Shown: one piece after another, positions 1 to 14,297 of the stretch
Layout: each line of letters begins with the position of its first letter
Position numbering within the stretch: the stretch's first letter is position 1
Assembly: GCA_024449915.1 (NCBI GenBank)
Contig: JAMZAV010000320.1
Location: 372,001 to 436,000 of the forward strand
DNA length: 64,000 nucleotides
Reading direction: 5' to 3'
Source of the DNA: Sweltsa coloradensis
Taxonomy: Eukaryota > Arthropoda > Insecta > Plecoptera > Chloroperlidae
Translations under genes and position numbers: made by a program
The notes under the pieces: generated by a model
Databases searched by the model: none
Seen by the model: the letters and a program-made list of their open reading frames with translations, nothing else
Told to the model about the DNA's origin: nothing

Positions 1-26
1 GGAGCAGTGCATCATCAACCCAAAGA

Positions 27-360
27 TCATTCAAAATTTATTCACAAGTCGTGAAAGCCTACATACTCATCCATATATTTAATTCCTCCAAATTTCAAAA
101 AAGAGTTTATGCATTCTTTGCAAATATTTGGTTTAAGTAGAAATTTGGATACCTACATTGACCCTCTCGAGAAGATCTAAAGAAAAATGATTATTTATAA
201 AAAAGGAACTTTTAGGAACTTAGTTCCATTTGGAAAGGAACTTAGGAAACGCCCTAGTTCCTTTATTTTAGAGGAACTTGGAACTGGAAAGAGTTCCTTT
301 TTATTATGAGGAACTTGTAACTGTAACTAGTTCCATTTTTTAAGGAAACTTACCCAACTC
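27..360. repeat. GGAACT/AGTTCC-rich patch
   Basis: Between about 205 and 355, GGAACTTAG, TAGTTCC and GGAACTTG alternate in both orientations every 15-25 bp. No gene is visible. Confidence 0.45.
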
Positions 361-714
361 TGATAGTTGTATAGCAATATCTTTGGGAGTTATGTTTATA
401 AAATATCGCTCACTTATCGTTTAGAGAGGCTCGGCCCATCGTAAGTGTACGCGACCAAGAATTGCGTTCAATTACATTCTGTGTTCTAATTACCTTATGA
501 TCAAACAGACCATATTTCGAAATTGTATATCCACATAATGATTTTCTCAGTATATTTTAAACATATCCACAAATTGAAAATGATAATTTGGGAAATTTCG
601 TATTAAAATTGAAATAAATAAAAAATATAGCATATATAGCAAATCCTTGGAAAGTTTCCTATAAAATATTGCAAATTTGCAATTAGTAATTTAGTGCCCT
701 CCGTGTCTCAGATC

Positions 715-883
715 GCACTACAAAACTATCTTAAGGAAAAAAGGACCCAAAAATTTTTCGCCCCCGGCGGCTGGGGCTTCGCCCAGACCCCGTGTGGCCA
801 GCGGAAATACATTCACGGGGGGGTGTACCCACCAGTATGATCGCGCTCGCGCCGGTCCCCATCAAACCTCTGCACGCCACTGG
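715..883. mobile_element. Right end of a hAT-like element, left end not found
   Basis: The complement starts CCAGTGGCGTGCAGAGGTTT and contains the GC hairpin GGGCGAAGCCC typical of the CAGTGGCG-ended elements in this window. No partner end was seen up to position 1. Confidence 0.45.
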
Positions 884-3800
884 TCATGAGATGACTAAAG
901 AAAGCTCCTAGGACTAGGAAGAAGAATAAAAACACAAAAATCTTCAAAACCATTTGTGCTGGAAGTGTAACTGTTGAGAAACCAGACAGAACTCGTTTCC
1001 TGGGTGGTGGAGGATTGACGGCGTTACGTCAAACCGTTGTGCCGGAGAAACTGTCATTTGGGGGAGGATTCACTCATCAGAATGGGTTGCACGTACGTAA
1101 AGCACTCTCAGTAGTACAGGTACGTACGTAGGTCGGGTTGAAGTAATTTATCACCCGACTTTGAGGGATTATTGCCTTGGCCAGCATATTATTGGTTTGA
1201 AAGTTCTGCTAGCTAGGGTGGTTGGCTCGGCGTCTTATGTCCACGTGTGCGTGTGTCACGGCAGACCTCCGACGCTACTTCACTTTATAATCCTTCTATC
1301 TAATTATAGCTCTTCGATAGCATCGATTATAAAGGTTCCAAATCGTTGTCATTCCTTACGCATGCCTTGCGCGAACGATGCTGAATTCTAATAAGGAGCT
1401 GTCTAACGAGTAACAACATCACTGTTAAACTGGTCAAGTCCAACAAAAAGTTGTCGTTTCTCGAATGGACAAATCTGTTTTGAGTCGTGGAAATCCTGTA
1501 CTGTTTGCTATATTTGTTGAGTGGTTTTGAAGTAGCTCGCTCGCTCGCATTACAACACAACACAACACCTGACTGACGGTATGGTAGAGAAGAGTCGGGA
1601 CGGACGGTGACGTATGTGTTTGACAAGCGACGACTGACTAAGCTCCACGCCCACTTCCGCCACAGAGAAACTGCATAGATAACGAGGAAGTCGCAGCTAT
1701 ACTGGCGACAGTTGAAGCCACGCAAAGCGTTCCTCTGCTACGCCCAAATTCTCTTTCTTCTCGACTTCTTGGACTCAATTGCCAATTAATGGATATGTTT
1801 GCGGAAATTAATTTATCGTGATGGTTGCCAAGTTCAATTAAAATTGAACTAAAACTGGATAGTATTTCTTGGTCATGCAAGGAGCAGACATGAGAATACA
1901 AAACAATGCAAGGCTATGCGTTGGGCGTGCTATTTCAAACGATTCTCAAAGCCCACACTTAAAAGTCTTAAATCGTTATTGTGTATGGCATTGGCAGCAA
2001 CGTATATTTATAACAAACCTTCTCTATATCAAGCCGAAGAATGCAGAAAACATACCAATATTGCCAATATTTGAACATTCCATTCCTTATTTATTATATT
2101 AAGGGAATGGAATTTTTAATTTAAGAGCGCCTGCGTCTACAGCCACACACCCTCCCCGTGGTTCCAAATAGAAAATCCTTGCGAGTTTGTTCTCTGTGAA
2201 AGTTGATGTGTATTGTGTACCACACTTTTGGCTATAGGCCATGTTTGTAATTGTAGCCATACACTCGTAGATGTTCTGAACTAACTTACATCGTACCGGT
2301 ACTAGCTTAAGCAGAGTATTGAGTATAGGTAGGGTATTACGATTAAAAAAATCCATAATATTTGAGGGAATGGCTAATTTGTTTGGTTTGAAATGGAAAG
2401 TAAAGGCAAGGGAAAAACAATATTGGGATGGGATACCGGTAATGATTATGGTATGGGCTTATGCGTACGGACACGTCATCAAAAGGTACACCCGCGAGAT
2501 TCTGGCGTATCCTTCAAATCGATATTAAAATCAGAATCTGAACGGTATAGATTTTATTAAATTCCGATGTCAATGGATGAAGGCAATTTCAATACACCTC
2601 TGAAATGAATGAATGAAAATGAAATTTGTCGCGTTTTATTATCGGTGGATTGTCACTCTTGGGCGTTCAATTCAAATAAACCCCAGTCACCCTTCTATCC
2701 CCTTATACTTGCTTAAGGTAATCGAGACTACTTGTCGACCAGGTTTCCTAATGAGCGTGGCCACAAAGCCGAAGAGAATCGAACCCACAGACTCCTAATG
2801 AGATATCGTTGCGGTCCCCTGTATACAGCGTTGTAAATGAAGCCTTGCTTAGTGTCAGCAGCCGATGATATCTGGTAATTCAATATAAACTGTTCGCTTG
2901 GTAATCTGGTCTCGCACCAGCCACGGAAACGCTCCGAGGTTACATCATTTAATCTACTCATTTTACTTCGAATCTAATTAGTTATTGTGGTATTTCATCA
3001 TTTATTTATCTAACTGCTGACATTGCAGCATCGTTTCGTATTCGACATTGTGGAAGTGTTTCCTTCGACGATCTACGGTAATTTGGCCAGGTAAGGTGAG
3101 CATTGTTCGCTGATTATTGGAAATATGAATTGTTTATTTGCACCCTGCGCTCTTCCCCGGTAATTGATTGTGAATTGTGATGGGCACGCATCACGAGAGA
3201 GTGGGCGAGTGCGGGGGCGAGGTGCCGCTCAGATACTGATGCAGTCAGACATGTGATGTCTCGCATTCACTTCAAAATATTGCTGTCGAAACTGTTTTTT
3301 TTTTTTTATCTCGTACGACGATCCCTTTCTATTCGTCTCTCTCTATTTTTTCGAGGTAATTTTGTACATTATTTTTTATCGCGATTATAAATTTACGTAT
3401 GGCCTAGTTATGTTACGGTAGTCTCTGTAGGCCTATTAAAAAATGCTATTGAGTGACTGTTGACGCTTTAGTAGGCACACTCACGTGGAATTTCCCCTCG
3501 ACCATAATGATAATTTAATTGTGCAATGCCATTGGGTGATAACGAACGAGCGAGCGGATGTTTCGGAATGCCTAGTGTGAACGACCACCACCCTCCCCGC
3601 TCCGACTGCACCACGTGTAACATGAGCTCTAGAATGTATTGATTCTGGTTGGATCCAGCTTCTCGCCCCTACCTTCTCCCATGGTTTTATTTCACCTATA
3701 CCCTCCTTCCGATACTAATATTTCGTTAATTACTAATTACTATCCCGACCACTGCCTATTTTTATTGCTTCCTCGGTCGATCTATTTGAAATTGCTTCGC

Positions 3801-4332
3801 CACGGGATGAAGGATTGCCCGGCCGGAGGTCATGACATTTTGGCAGCTACTCCCTCGCGCAGATGTATGCCACTTGATTTTTGACAAATTCTCGGATTTT
3901 ATTTTTAGTTAATTTCATCATTTACACACCACCGTAATTATTCTCATGTTATTATGCTGTTTCACCGCATGTCGTGTAGGCTGAACTACATTGTGATAAT
4001 ACATACGCAAATATCAAGTAGGCTGATGAGTGTGGAGTGATGCCCCGGGTAAATAGCAAAGGTGTCAGGGCGCGTACGTCTCGGATGTGATTGCTTTTAT
4101 TAGGTACCGTAGAATTTAAATTTAAATCGAGATTTAAATTTATGTTTTGAGATTTGTCAATATTACCTATCCCGCTTTTGAACAATGTTGTTGACAGTAA
4201 TCGTAAACATTTGCGTTGCCCCGACTGGGGATCGAACCAAGATCCTCAGACTTATTGATAGACATTGTTTATCATTGTGATAGTAGGCGTCTTGGTCTGA
4301 ACTGACATCTTCATTTACATTGTGAACATGTT

Positions 4333-4677
4333 CAGCGGCGTCGGAGCCGTGGTAGCTTGCCCCTCCCCATGAGCTTACGAAGCCCCCCCCCCCCCCCCCC
4401 TAGAAAAATGACGAAATAACCATACAAGCATAAGCCAACAAGCATAAATATTACATTTTCCAAGTCATCTAGGTTTAAGCAAAAAAATGAAATTCTTCTA
4501 TCTTTTCTTTTTTTCGTTCAACAATGACCCTTACCTTCTTCTAAAACACGTAAAAACCACTTCAAAATACGTATTTTTCAAAAAATGGCCTGCGGCGCTA
4601 TTGTGGGGAACTCCTCCCCATATTGAGTCGTTTGTTCAAGTCATGCCCCCCGAATTATATTTCACCATACGCCACTG
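4333..4677. mobile_element. Possible hAT-like MITE
   Basis: Ends CAGCGGCGTCGG and the complement CAGTGGCGTATGG are of the type seen at 27.5 and 34.5 kb, and a C18 tract lies at 4383-4400. The flanks do not form a target duplication. Confidence 0.35.
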
Positions 4678-6489
4678 ACTCAAGGACATTAGTTCCTATA
4701 TATTATGTAACTATGTATGGAAGCATGTACTTTTCCTGGGAAAGTTCGTGTCCCTGGAAAAATAGACTTCCGACGCGCCTGACCATGTTTAGGGTTGTGT
4801 GTGTGAAGAGGGGGGGGGGGGTATTTCGTATGTAGCAGATCGGACTAGTAGTCGTTAATCATCGTATTGTATCGAGCCCTTGTCTTGATTCTTGAACAAC
4901 ACTGTTTACACATCGGAAACCAACCTAAAGAAGGAAGAAAATTTCTTGGACCAATACACAGAATAAAAAAATATCACTGAATCGCTAGCTTACCGATATT
5001 TACAAGCCAATTGATTTTGAACAATGGAAGCAAAATGTTGAACCGTAAAATCAGCTCGTAAAGTAAGTTTGTCCTGCGGTTTCGCCTCGAATTCTACATG
5101 AAAGCTTGCCACTGCACACTGCCCGTTTCGTTTTCCATTTGGTCTAGAAACATCTCCACTAAATATTACTCTGGAAATGATAATAATTTTAAAAGGTGCA
5201 ATTTGCGCTGTCTTATGTCAAGAGACTTGGTTTAATTAAACTTGACAACCTACATTGAAATTTCATGAGATTGGAATCGTGCTCCTTAACAAGTGAAGCA
5301 CTATTGTGCGAAATTAATACCACTCCCAACGGTAGCGCTTTCTTTGTAATTTATATTAAAATATTATTAAAAGCCGGTGGGTGGATGAGCTTTGAGCTTG
5401 ATATGCGTGACAACTGACGTGGAAAGAAAGCTCGTCTATCTCAGGACAATACGTATCTATCTATCTCGTAGTCGTCGTCGTCGTCGGCCATTGCGCTCGG
5501 ATGAGTATAATTTAATATAGGTAGCATCCCTCATTTCAGCGGTGGCGATGATTAAATTGCGTCCCTTTACAATCACAATTTAATTATCAGTTGGTGAGAC
5601 GCTGCCGACTGGCGTGTGGGCATGTGGTGGAATCTATACTGATCGACCCGTTCCAGAAGTGGATCACCTCACTCGGACTGAGCCAGACCGAGACCACGCT
5701 TTCTGAACAGTCTTCATTCAGTCTTCATTGTGTAGTGTATTCACGTGTGTGTTGAACAATGCTAGGCTCGGTCATACGCGTGTAATGCGTTACCATTTTT
5801 GTTTCCGTGTTGAAATTCGTCATTTCCAGAAGATAGTACCGTAATATTTCCCCATTGTTTCGTGTGTGATAAACATTATGTCGCGATCTTCTAATTGTAG
5901 CAATTAAGAACACGTACACTCGCTTCCAGTTCGACGCAGACCACGGCGCTAAGTTCCCGAGAAATAATGAGTAATTCCCATGTTATCTGTGACTCGCGAA
6001 CCTCGTGGTATTAATAGCCCCCAACTAATCCTGTAAGCCTCCCTCTATGCTGTCTTCATCACTCGGTGGATTTGCCACAGTGAGACTTCGCAACCACACC
6101 CACCCACGCCTGTCCTCGTAGTCGTCTGCATGGTCTACCCTAAACATGCGACGACATAGTACAATTACAAACAACCGGTGTCGGTAATTAATCATTTTAT
6201 TGGTATTTTAATGGTTCATCTCTTGAATCATGCCCGTTTCGGTTTGCATACTTTGTTATGTGTCGTTAAACATGCAGTGCTTTACGACTGAAACCGTATT
6301 GCGTCATCGGTTGGAATGGAATATATTATTGTTACGACTTACGAGTGCCTGTACGAGACGTGCTGTGGCATTCCCCGCGAAAATCGCCGATGCAAATTAC
6401 GGGAGATGCTTACATTATTATATCAAAGTCGTAAAACCACTAGTGTGGATACTGTATAGATAGCATTTAAATGGGGATTTATTTTTCAG

Positions 6490-6685
6490 GGTTGAATTTT
6501 GGTTTTGAACAAGATTGTCTTAAATATGATGAACGCTCGAATTGTTCTGAATACAATTAATTTTCGAATATTTTTTAGAGAGAAGAAAATTGGATTAAAT
6601 CTGACAATTTTGAATTTTGAACAAGATTGTCTTATGATGAAGTTACATGCCCTCGAGTTTTTCTGAATACAATTAATTTCCGCTC
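6490..6685 (+). repeat. Two-copy tandem repeat, period about 112 bp
   Basis: TTTTGAACAAGATTGTCTTA occurs at about 6503 and 6615, and TTCTGAATACAATTAATTT follows each. Confidence 0.75.
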
Positions 6686-7250
6686 GACGTTGTGTTGACG
6701 GTCTACCAAGAGATCTTTTGAGTGGTTTCTTTATTTACTTTCCCGATTTTAAGATGTAGTACGTGACAAACCATATCGCCCACCCTATTTTCGCTTCAGG
6801 CGCATTATTCCATATTTCTGTAGCCTATTAGGTTATTTCTCAATTCATTGTCATTCATTTTCATTCCTTGTAGCTGTAGATTGTGTGACGACGCTTTGCG
6901 AATAGGAATAATATTTATGACTCGACCCAACATGCACCTTAACCTTGTCTATGACTAGGTTTCCTAGAATCGAATTCACGTCTCGTGTGCTAGTCGGAGC
7001 TCTGATTCATGTTGAGTCTTGACCAGCAGCCAGCACCCACCATGTTACGCTTACCAGGACGAAACATAGCATTATTTTAGTACGTACACCTTGTATTGTT
7101 ACGAAACACGGAAACCGATGACGAATCGTAATCATTGGCGTAAATGCTGTCTGAGGATCAAGGTTCCTGTGACAAATTTCGTTTTATGTGGGCTGTGGCC
7201 TCTAGAACATCTAGGCTATAGCTGCTGTTGTTCGTACACCCGAGAGTCAT

Positions 7251-8035
7251 AGACAACGCTACACCGTTCTTAATCATATTCATTTCGAAATTGCATCATT
7301 CTTTCTAAATGATATTTAATACTTTTATATAAGATAAAAAGTGTCAGCTGCAGAAAACCTCTCGGGAACTACCCACCAAGATTGACACACGAGATCTTTG
7401 ATTCTCTTCGTAGGTAGAGTGCTCGACTAGACGCACAACCCCATCCCCCGTGGAATCAATATTGTTAATGCCCACGTAATCTCCTCACTTGACACTAACA
7501 CCCACGACAATGCTACACCGTTCTTCATCATATTCATTTCGAAATTGCATCATTCTTTCTAAATGATATTTAATACTTTTGTAATTAAGATAAAAAGTGT
7601 CGGCTGCTCCATACCCGCGGGTGTCAGGAACTACCCACAAAGATTGACTCACGAGATCTTTGATGCTCTTCGTAGGTAGAGTGCTCGACTAGACGCACAA
7701 CCCCATCCCCCGTAGAATCAATATTGTTAATGCCCACGTAATCTCCTCACTTGACACTAACACCCACGACAATGCTACACCGTTCTTCATCATATTCATT
7801 TCGAAATTGCATCATTCTTTCTAAATGATATTTAATACTTTTGTAATTAAGATAAAAAGTGTCGGCTGCTCCATACCCGCGGGTGTCAGGAACTACCCAC
7901 AAAGATTGACTCACGAGATCTTTGATGCTCTTCGTAGGTAGAGTGCTCGACTAGACGCACAACCCCATCCCCCGTAGAATCAATATTGTTAATGCCCACG
8001 TAATCTCCTCACTTGACACTAACACCCACGCGACA
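7251..8035 (+). repeat. Three-copy tandem repeat, unit 254-262 bp
   Basis: Units begin at GCTACACCGTTCTT-ATCATA (7258, 7512, 7774). The second and third copies are nearly identical. The first lacks part of the CCATACCCGCGGGTGTC segment and has several substitutions. Each unit ends AATGCCCACGTAATCTCCTC ... ACACCCACG. No coding region. Confidence 0.9.
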
Positions 8036-11000
8036 TACACTCTCCGCACCAGCTTGTTTGTTTGCGCGGTGCACGGACTGTGTTTCCCTGTAGATTGCAA
8101 GATAATCCCCCGCCCCCGCGAACGCCCGCACGTGCTCCTCCGATACGGCGATAACCAATTGGCAACAGTTTTGTGAACCATCAGAAGGGGGAGGGGGAGA
8201 CAAACACCTCATATTTATCTAGTTTCTATTTACCTTGCTCTGGTAGGTTTTAGTATTTTGATGTGGTGTCGCAAGAGTGGCATTGTATGCAATTACTTGC
8301 ATCTGTTTGATCAGTGTAGCAGGCAGTAGGCTAAAAATTATCCTCTACCAACGCATTTTTTGGACCAAAAATGGGTTATGGCCAGGTTCAATCTTTGCAT
8401 ATTACATATGCACGGGTATTCCGGAATATGCTGATCATTTTGTCAATGCTGATTGCTGAGCATAAGGATTGAACTTGCATGCCGTCGATTGTTTTAAGTT
8501 TGTTTTTTTAAAACATATTTCTTGCTCTAACGGGGAGGATTTGCTACTCGATGTTTCGCCAGAAAGAGGTTGACAGCTTGACATCGACTTGTAAACGTCT
8601 ACCTCCCCGATATTACTCCTCTCTTTATCAACAACGTTTGACTATTTTGTTCTAGACTGTACAAGATGAACAAAACTGACAATGACGCACACTTCAAAAA
8701 CTGTAGTCGAACTTGTACAGCTGTTTAAATAAGTAACTAGACTTGAGTTTTTATGCATCGTTTTGTTAGTGAAGAATGCTGCATTTGTCGTAGCCCTCAC
8801 TGTCGCTCTTGCCCGCACGTAGATGACATACAATATTTATCTCGGCCATTAATAGATCCGTTGTCTCCTCACTCCATGGACGTGACACGAAGCCAAAGGG
8901 CACGACAAAACGCTGAACATGACGTGAACTTGTTCCGTGTGCTGACGTAGTCTTGCATGCAAATGAATGGGGGACTACCTGACTCTGTTTACTATTGAGT
9001 TATTTCGGAAGTTGACGTTGTTTTTTAGAGCCTGTAGTCGATGAGGTGTTGGTCCGGTAAACCGACTGCGTTCCAGCACACAGAACTCTTATCTTGGGCA
9101 TAGATCATGTGGCATGTTTCCTCATATCGCCCACGCATCGTCTCGATTAGCAATCGCCCTAAATATGAGACGAAAGCCAAAAATATCACTGTCGGGTCTA
9201 CGGTGCGGAGGATCAATGTTGGGGCCCTAGCTAGAACTGTCCGCACTTACTAGGCCCTACATAAATGAGTTAACGATTGTATTTGTTTTTATTGGTACAG
9301 CTGTTGTCATGGAATTCAACGCTCGTACAAGCTATAGATAGAACGCTTCCACTTGAAACTTACAAACTACTAAAATACCGTCACTATCTTGAGCAGCAGC
9401 CTTCATTGCCCTACTCCGGGAGCAGTTGCAGTTGGATCTGTTATCCGTGCTAGAATCAACTTATTTACGTCTCCAAGCGTGCACACAGTTTCTTCTTTAA
9501 AACTAATAGTATTTAATTATATATATATATATATATAGGCCCTTTATAATTATATAATTATGTGATAAAGATTAGTTTCGCTTGATTAAATAATATAATG
9601 TACCACTAAACTAATCTATAGGAAGTACCGGTATTTATCTGGGCTAATGATGATATTGCCTGTAAGTCGAGTTTTAACTTGTAATTGCGCGCGTAATTTA
9701 TTCAAACTGCCATCAGGCGTGCGTCTTCGTGGCACGAACAATAGCTCAGCATCACGATAATGTCTTCAGTTCAATTTATCTATTTTCGTCCACCCTCATA
9801 AATAGCAATGCGTTGAAGACTAGTGCGCCATTCTGGAACGTACTCGTCGCGTGGGTGTGTATTATTGTTATTCGAACATGAAGCCCTGAAATCTTTCAAG
9901 TTTCAGCGTAGGCCTACGGGTCGAACGTAAAGCGAGGTGAGTTTGACGGTTTCTCAAATATGCATTTCAAAATAATATTGCTTTCTCGGGAAGGCTCGCG
10001 AGAAAATTGTGTTTTAAGCTCGCTCTAAAACAAAAGGCCAAAATTACATTTACAAACTCAAACTCCCAATCTTCCTAGCCCTTTGATACTCTTCGTCGCT
10101 GCGCATAAAATGTAATTTAATCTTCTACACGATGTTAGAAATATCTTGTCTGTTCAAGGAACAAATAAATAACCGTAAAGAAGAAATATAACTAAGAAGA
10201 TATTGCTTAATGTGGATGTTTATAATTTAAATTATTTTTTGAGACATGGTATTTGTAGTGACCCTGTAAAGATAATAAAACTGCTTAAATAATCTCCCCA
10301 AGGCACCTGCTTTCAGTTCTCGAAACGTATTATATATATTATTTTAAAAGCTTGAACGTCTGAAACGACGTTAGTGATGAGAGTAGGCCTACCTATCTAG
10401 AAGAAGTAGACAATGGAAGTTTGTAATTACTGCTAAGAGCTTGCTGGTTAGTGGTTACTGTTTAGTGTGCCGACGTCTCTCAAGGGACGAGGTGTGTTAG
10501 AATCGCGCCTTGGCTGTTTTCCAGTCTCCTACTGCATGCGTGACAGCAATCACTGAGAGATCAATGCTATTCGACTTCCTGTTCAACCAACGCTATGTTA
10601 TGTACTATACGTCTTCCACTATCTATTTCTGATGGAAGTAACATATCACTTCGAGCTTCATGCTCACCGAGCATGCTTTATACCGTAGAGAACCTTATCT
10701 AGTGGACTAATTAACACTTGTATTCCAAGTTCTTCCCACTCTCAACACTGAATTTATCACCGTCTTCGACACGCTTTTTGGAATTCAATTACAATCGTAA
10801 TTTAACAATAACGATTGGCAATAAGATTTCTACTTAAAAATATAATTAGGCCTAAATACAATCTCAATGCCCAGAAAAGATTTTTTGATCAAGGGTTTAA
10901 CTTTTAATGAGGAATCTCACGGGCTTACATAGGTTTAGGACTTAGGTGTTTAGTTTTTACAGTTTGAAGACCCACGAATAATGTTTCGCATTGGCTTCAG

Positions 11001-12881
11001 CCTTTATCCTGTTATCTTTGTAAATGTACCAGTAGATCCAGCAAAAGGGAGGCAACAATGACAAAATACAAAGTAATTGCAATTAAACGGGATGTCTTCC
11101 TTCCCAAGTCAATTCATCCTCACTTTGATGTTGTTCAAATAGATAATCACTAATCAATCTTGTAATCAACTATGCTGCGTATAAAACCAAGCAGGCCTAT
11201 CACTATTACTGAAATGTTAACTACAATTGTATTAGTGCCACAAATTATGTTCCTTACTTACTATTTGCTCGTTTCTCTTTACCCTGTTCTATGTCTATGT
11301 GTTTGTTCTTTTCTCCCATAAGATAATTATAAAATCATGATTTACATGCTAATAATGTTTTTTAGTGCGGTGGGGGGGGGGGGGATCTAATCTTCGAAAT
11401 TGACATTCTAGTACTAATCTCTATATCAAAGTAAACCATCCTAAATAAAAATATTAAAATATTGTAGCCTATTTTGGCTCATCCAAACAGAGTAACGGCC
11501 TGCTCACTGTCTTACCTTACAGACCTACATCTAGGTCTCTGCACACATTTTGGGATATTTCCAACCATTTATGCTTAGGCTTACTATGCATTCCATATCC
11601 AGGATTTGGATCAGGATTATTGGCTTTTTGAAATCGCTTGGAATCTTCTTTATTATTGCCACTGATGATGCACGCATGATTTTCAATGTTATTTCAATAA
11701 TAATGGATCATTAGGCACATTTAAGCAGACCACAAATTTGTGTTTAGTCTCAAGGATAATAATTTGACATTTGCACATTCAGGGAGGCTCAAAGAATTCA
11801 CACTCTTTCTGGGCAAAGAATTTGGTGTTGGCTTTTTGAGACATTCTATTTTTTCCCGACATCGTTCAATTATGCTGTCGCCTTTTCAGATCACCGATAA
11901 TATTTATTTCATTGTTGTGCACCTCTAATTGCTGCCACCTCTACTGCATTTTATGGGACCTTTGTTCACATTAACAACTTTAGCATTTTCCATTGGCAGG
12001 TAGATACTTCTTGGCTTGCAAATCACTGTTGTGATTCTGAACATACATGTGTGAGTTTGATTCTTGACACAGGCATAAATTTATATGATATTTCTATCCA
12101 CTTTCATCTTCTATTCATTGCCTTAAATTGTGTTGACTAAGACAAAACAATTAATAACTAGTAAAAAAAAAGGCCTATTGGATTGCACAAAGTTACGACA
12201 CCGTTATTCCATCTTTCAAATGGAACGTTCATTTTAATAAGCCAATCTTTGCTTGAATTGTACTTCAAGTAGACATGTCAACGGGTACCTATTACCTTCC
12301 AGTGTTTGTTTATGTGGTTATAACTTAACATTAAACGTGTAACCCGTCATTGCCTATTTGGTTCATATGTCCAAGACAATCTGGTAATGACATGGGAGCC
12401 ACTTCCTTACATTTAACCTCTCCACGGCTGCAATCAGACGGGTTGCATTGCTGTTCTCTTTTTAAGTTTGATAAAGCATAAGAAACATCGTGTCAAGCTT
12501 TAAAGCTTAGTTTGGATTATGGAAACTTGTACTGTCATAGCAATATGAGGAGAAAATGTACTCTTTGGGTATTTCGTAAAGATTCCGGGTACCTATTGAC
12601 ATCCTTATTTTCGAAGCTATGATCTAGTTTGACACAATCAAAAATTATGACATACATTTTTGTCACGGACAAGTTAACTAAGTCGAGCCCCAGTAATTTA
12701 AGACCTTTTGCGTTTTAGCAAAATTGTAATTATTTTTTCAGAGAGAGGGATGAGAATTCAATTTCCTTTTTGAAATTACAAGAAGTTCCCACAAGCGTGT
12801 TATTGTCTTCTCCAACAAGCTAACCTGTTGGGAAATAATATAGGCCCTACCACGTTTCAAACATTCCACCATAATAATGTT
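8036..12881. other. No supportable gene; possible RAP1 5' exon
   Basis: Contains an AT microsatellite (9518-9537), a G13 tract (11372-11384) and a donor-like GCGAG|gtgagt at 9936, after a moderately CpG-containing segment (9825-9935). Otherwise nothing was seen. Confidence 0.35.
9100..9180 (+). repeat. SINE-tail relic
   Basis: CATCGTCTCGATTAGCAATC followed by GCCCTAAATATGAGACG is a diverged version of the SINE tail found at 31.4 and 15.3 kb. Confidence 0.4.
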
Positions 12882-13227
12882 AAGAGGCAGGTATTTATGG
12901 TGAAAACACCGTTAAAAATGGTAAATTATCAATTAATTTCAACACCAATTCACCGCTTTTGGTCAGAACAAAACCAAAGATGCAAATAAGTTCCACCACA
13001 AATGCCTGCCTGTGAGCCTCATAGCTAGGCCTACAGTTTATTGTAATCTGCAATTCTTTTACAAGGTCCCACACCCAAATTTTTCAAAAATATCAAGGGG
13101 TCGAGAGACATAGCCTAGAGCTTTCAACTAAATGTTGAATTATTTTCACCACCAATTCACCACTTTTGGGTATACATAATAAAAACGAAAAATTTACTTT
13201 TATTTTCTCCCAAAATACCTGCCTCTG
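12882..13227. mobile_element. hAT-like MITE with perfect 8-bp TSD ATAATGTT
   Basis: Ends AAGAGGCAGGTATTT and AAAATACCTGCCTCTG are inverted. Flanked by ATAATGTT at 12874-12881 and 13228-13235. The motif CACCAATTCACC-CTTTTGG occurs twice inside. Confidence 0.75.
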
Positions 13228-13740
13228 ATAATGTTGAACTACTAACTTAATTGTACCCTTTATTTGCACCTAATATGTAGTCTATAGTCATGGCAAAGAA
13301 CAGATAATTAGTTAATCAAAAGAAAATAATTTTCCTGGCATTGTTTGCTGCTATGTCTGAGGCTCAGTTCATACACTGTAAACTTTTCATATGCAATGTG
13401 TGTAAGTAGAGCAGTGGACTTGCTGGAGCCTGGGAAAGTCGAATGGTTAGTTGACCACATTACCACAGTATCCCTGGCATTGGAGAACCAAACTATGGGG
13501 AAAGGAAATACTCACTCTTCCTTCCTGTTCAAACTGCTCTTGATAACGCTTACAAGATTAACTTTGCCATATTTGCATAACGTTAATTTGAATTATTTGC
13601 ACAGTAGCCTTCTGGGAGTAAACGAAAAGTTATCATTGATATCATGAGTTCAATCATATGTTAGCAGTAACTTTCTTCATTAATTAATAATTATTGCATT
13701 GGTAGATTGTAGTTTATTTAACTAACACCCAACTAATACA

Positions 13741-14214
13741 ATAATCACACTATATAGCCTAGTATGTTTAAAACAAATATTTAATTAAAGCTTCAACGTT
13801 TCAATAGACTAGGCTTTCATTTTCAAGAAGAGTTGGTATAAAACAATAAAAAAAAACATCAGCATTACAATAAAAATATAAACAAACAAAACCGCCTTAC
13901 AAAGGCAAACCAAATAGCAAGTACGAAAACAAATCAGGTGCAGTGAAAACCTTGTAACAACATCACTGTGCTAAGCTCTTTGCTTGACTTCTAGTCACCC
14001 TTCTCACAGGCTGATTGTTGCACCAGTTCATTTATTTTATATTATTTATTTATTATTATGTAGTGTTTATATTTTTATCGTAATGCACTAATGCTGATGT
14101 TTTGTTTTTATTGTTTTATACCAAATCTTCTTGAAAATGAAAGCCTAGTCTTTTGAAATGTTGAAGTTTTAATTTAATATTTGTTTTAAACATACTACTA
14201 TATAGCGTGATTAT
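13741..14214. mobile_element. Fold-back element with arms of about 140 bp
   Basis: The left arm, 13741 to about 13870, and right arm, about 14085 to 14214, are inverted copies. Shared landmarks are ATAATCAC-CTATATAG, ATGTTTAAAACAAATATT, GACTAGGCTTTCATTTTC and GGTATAAAACAATAAAAA. The spacer is about 0.2 kb and non-coding. Confidence 0.75.
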
Positions 14215-14297
14215 TTCTGTACAGACTACAGTGTAACATAACATAAACCATGAATCACGAAAGCCTACAAAAAAACATATATATATATATATATATA

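Larger units (their letters stand above)
890..7250. other. No supportable gene; upstream DNA of RAP1
   Basis: Only short chance frames were seen. A strong donor-like CCAG|gtaagg is at 3090 and could end a non-coding first exon. A trinucleotide GTCGTCGTC run lies at 5468-5486. A tRNA B-box-like GGTTCGATCCCC (complement, about 4225) is too degenerate to call. Confidence 0.4.

Noticed and set aside
1327..1725. 132-codon open frame on the minus strand
   Set aside because: Low-complexity composition, no domain, no splice context and no homologue I recognise.
4205..4290. tRNA gene or SINE on the minus strand
   Set aside because: Only a B-box-like GGTTCGATCCCC is visible; there is no cloverleaf or tail.
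7251..8035. CRISPR-like array
   Set aside because: The units are about 258 bp with no short spacers, and the genome is eukaryotic.
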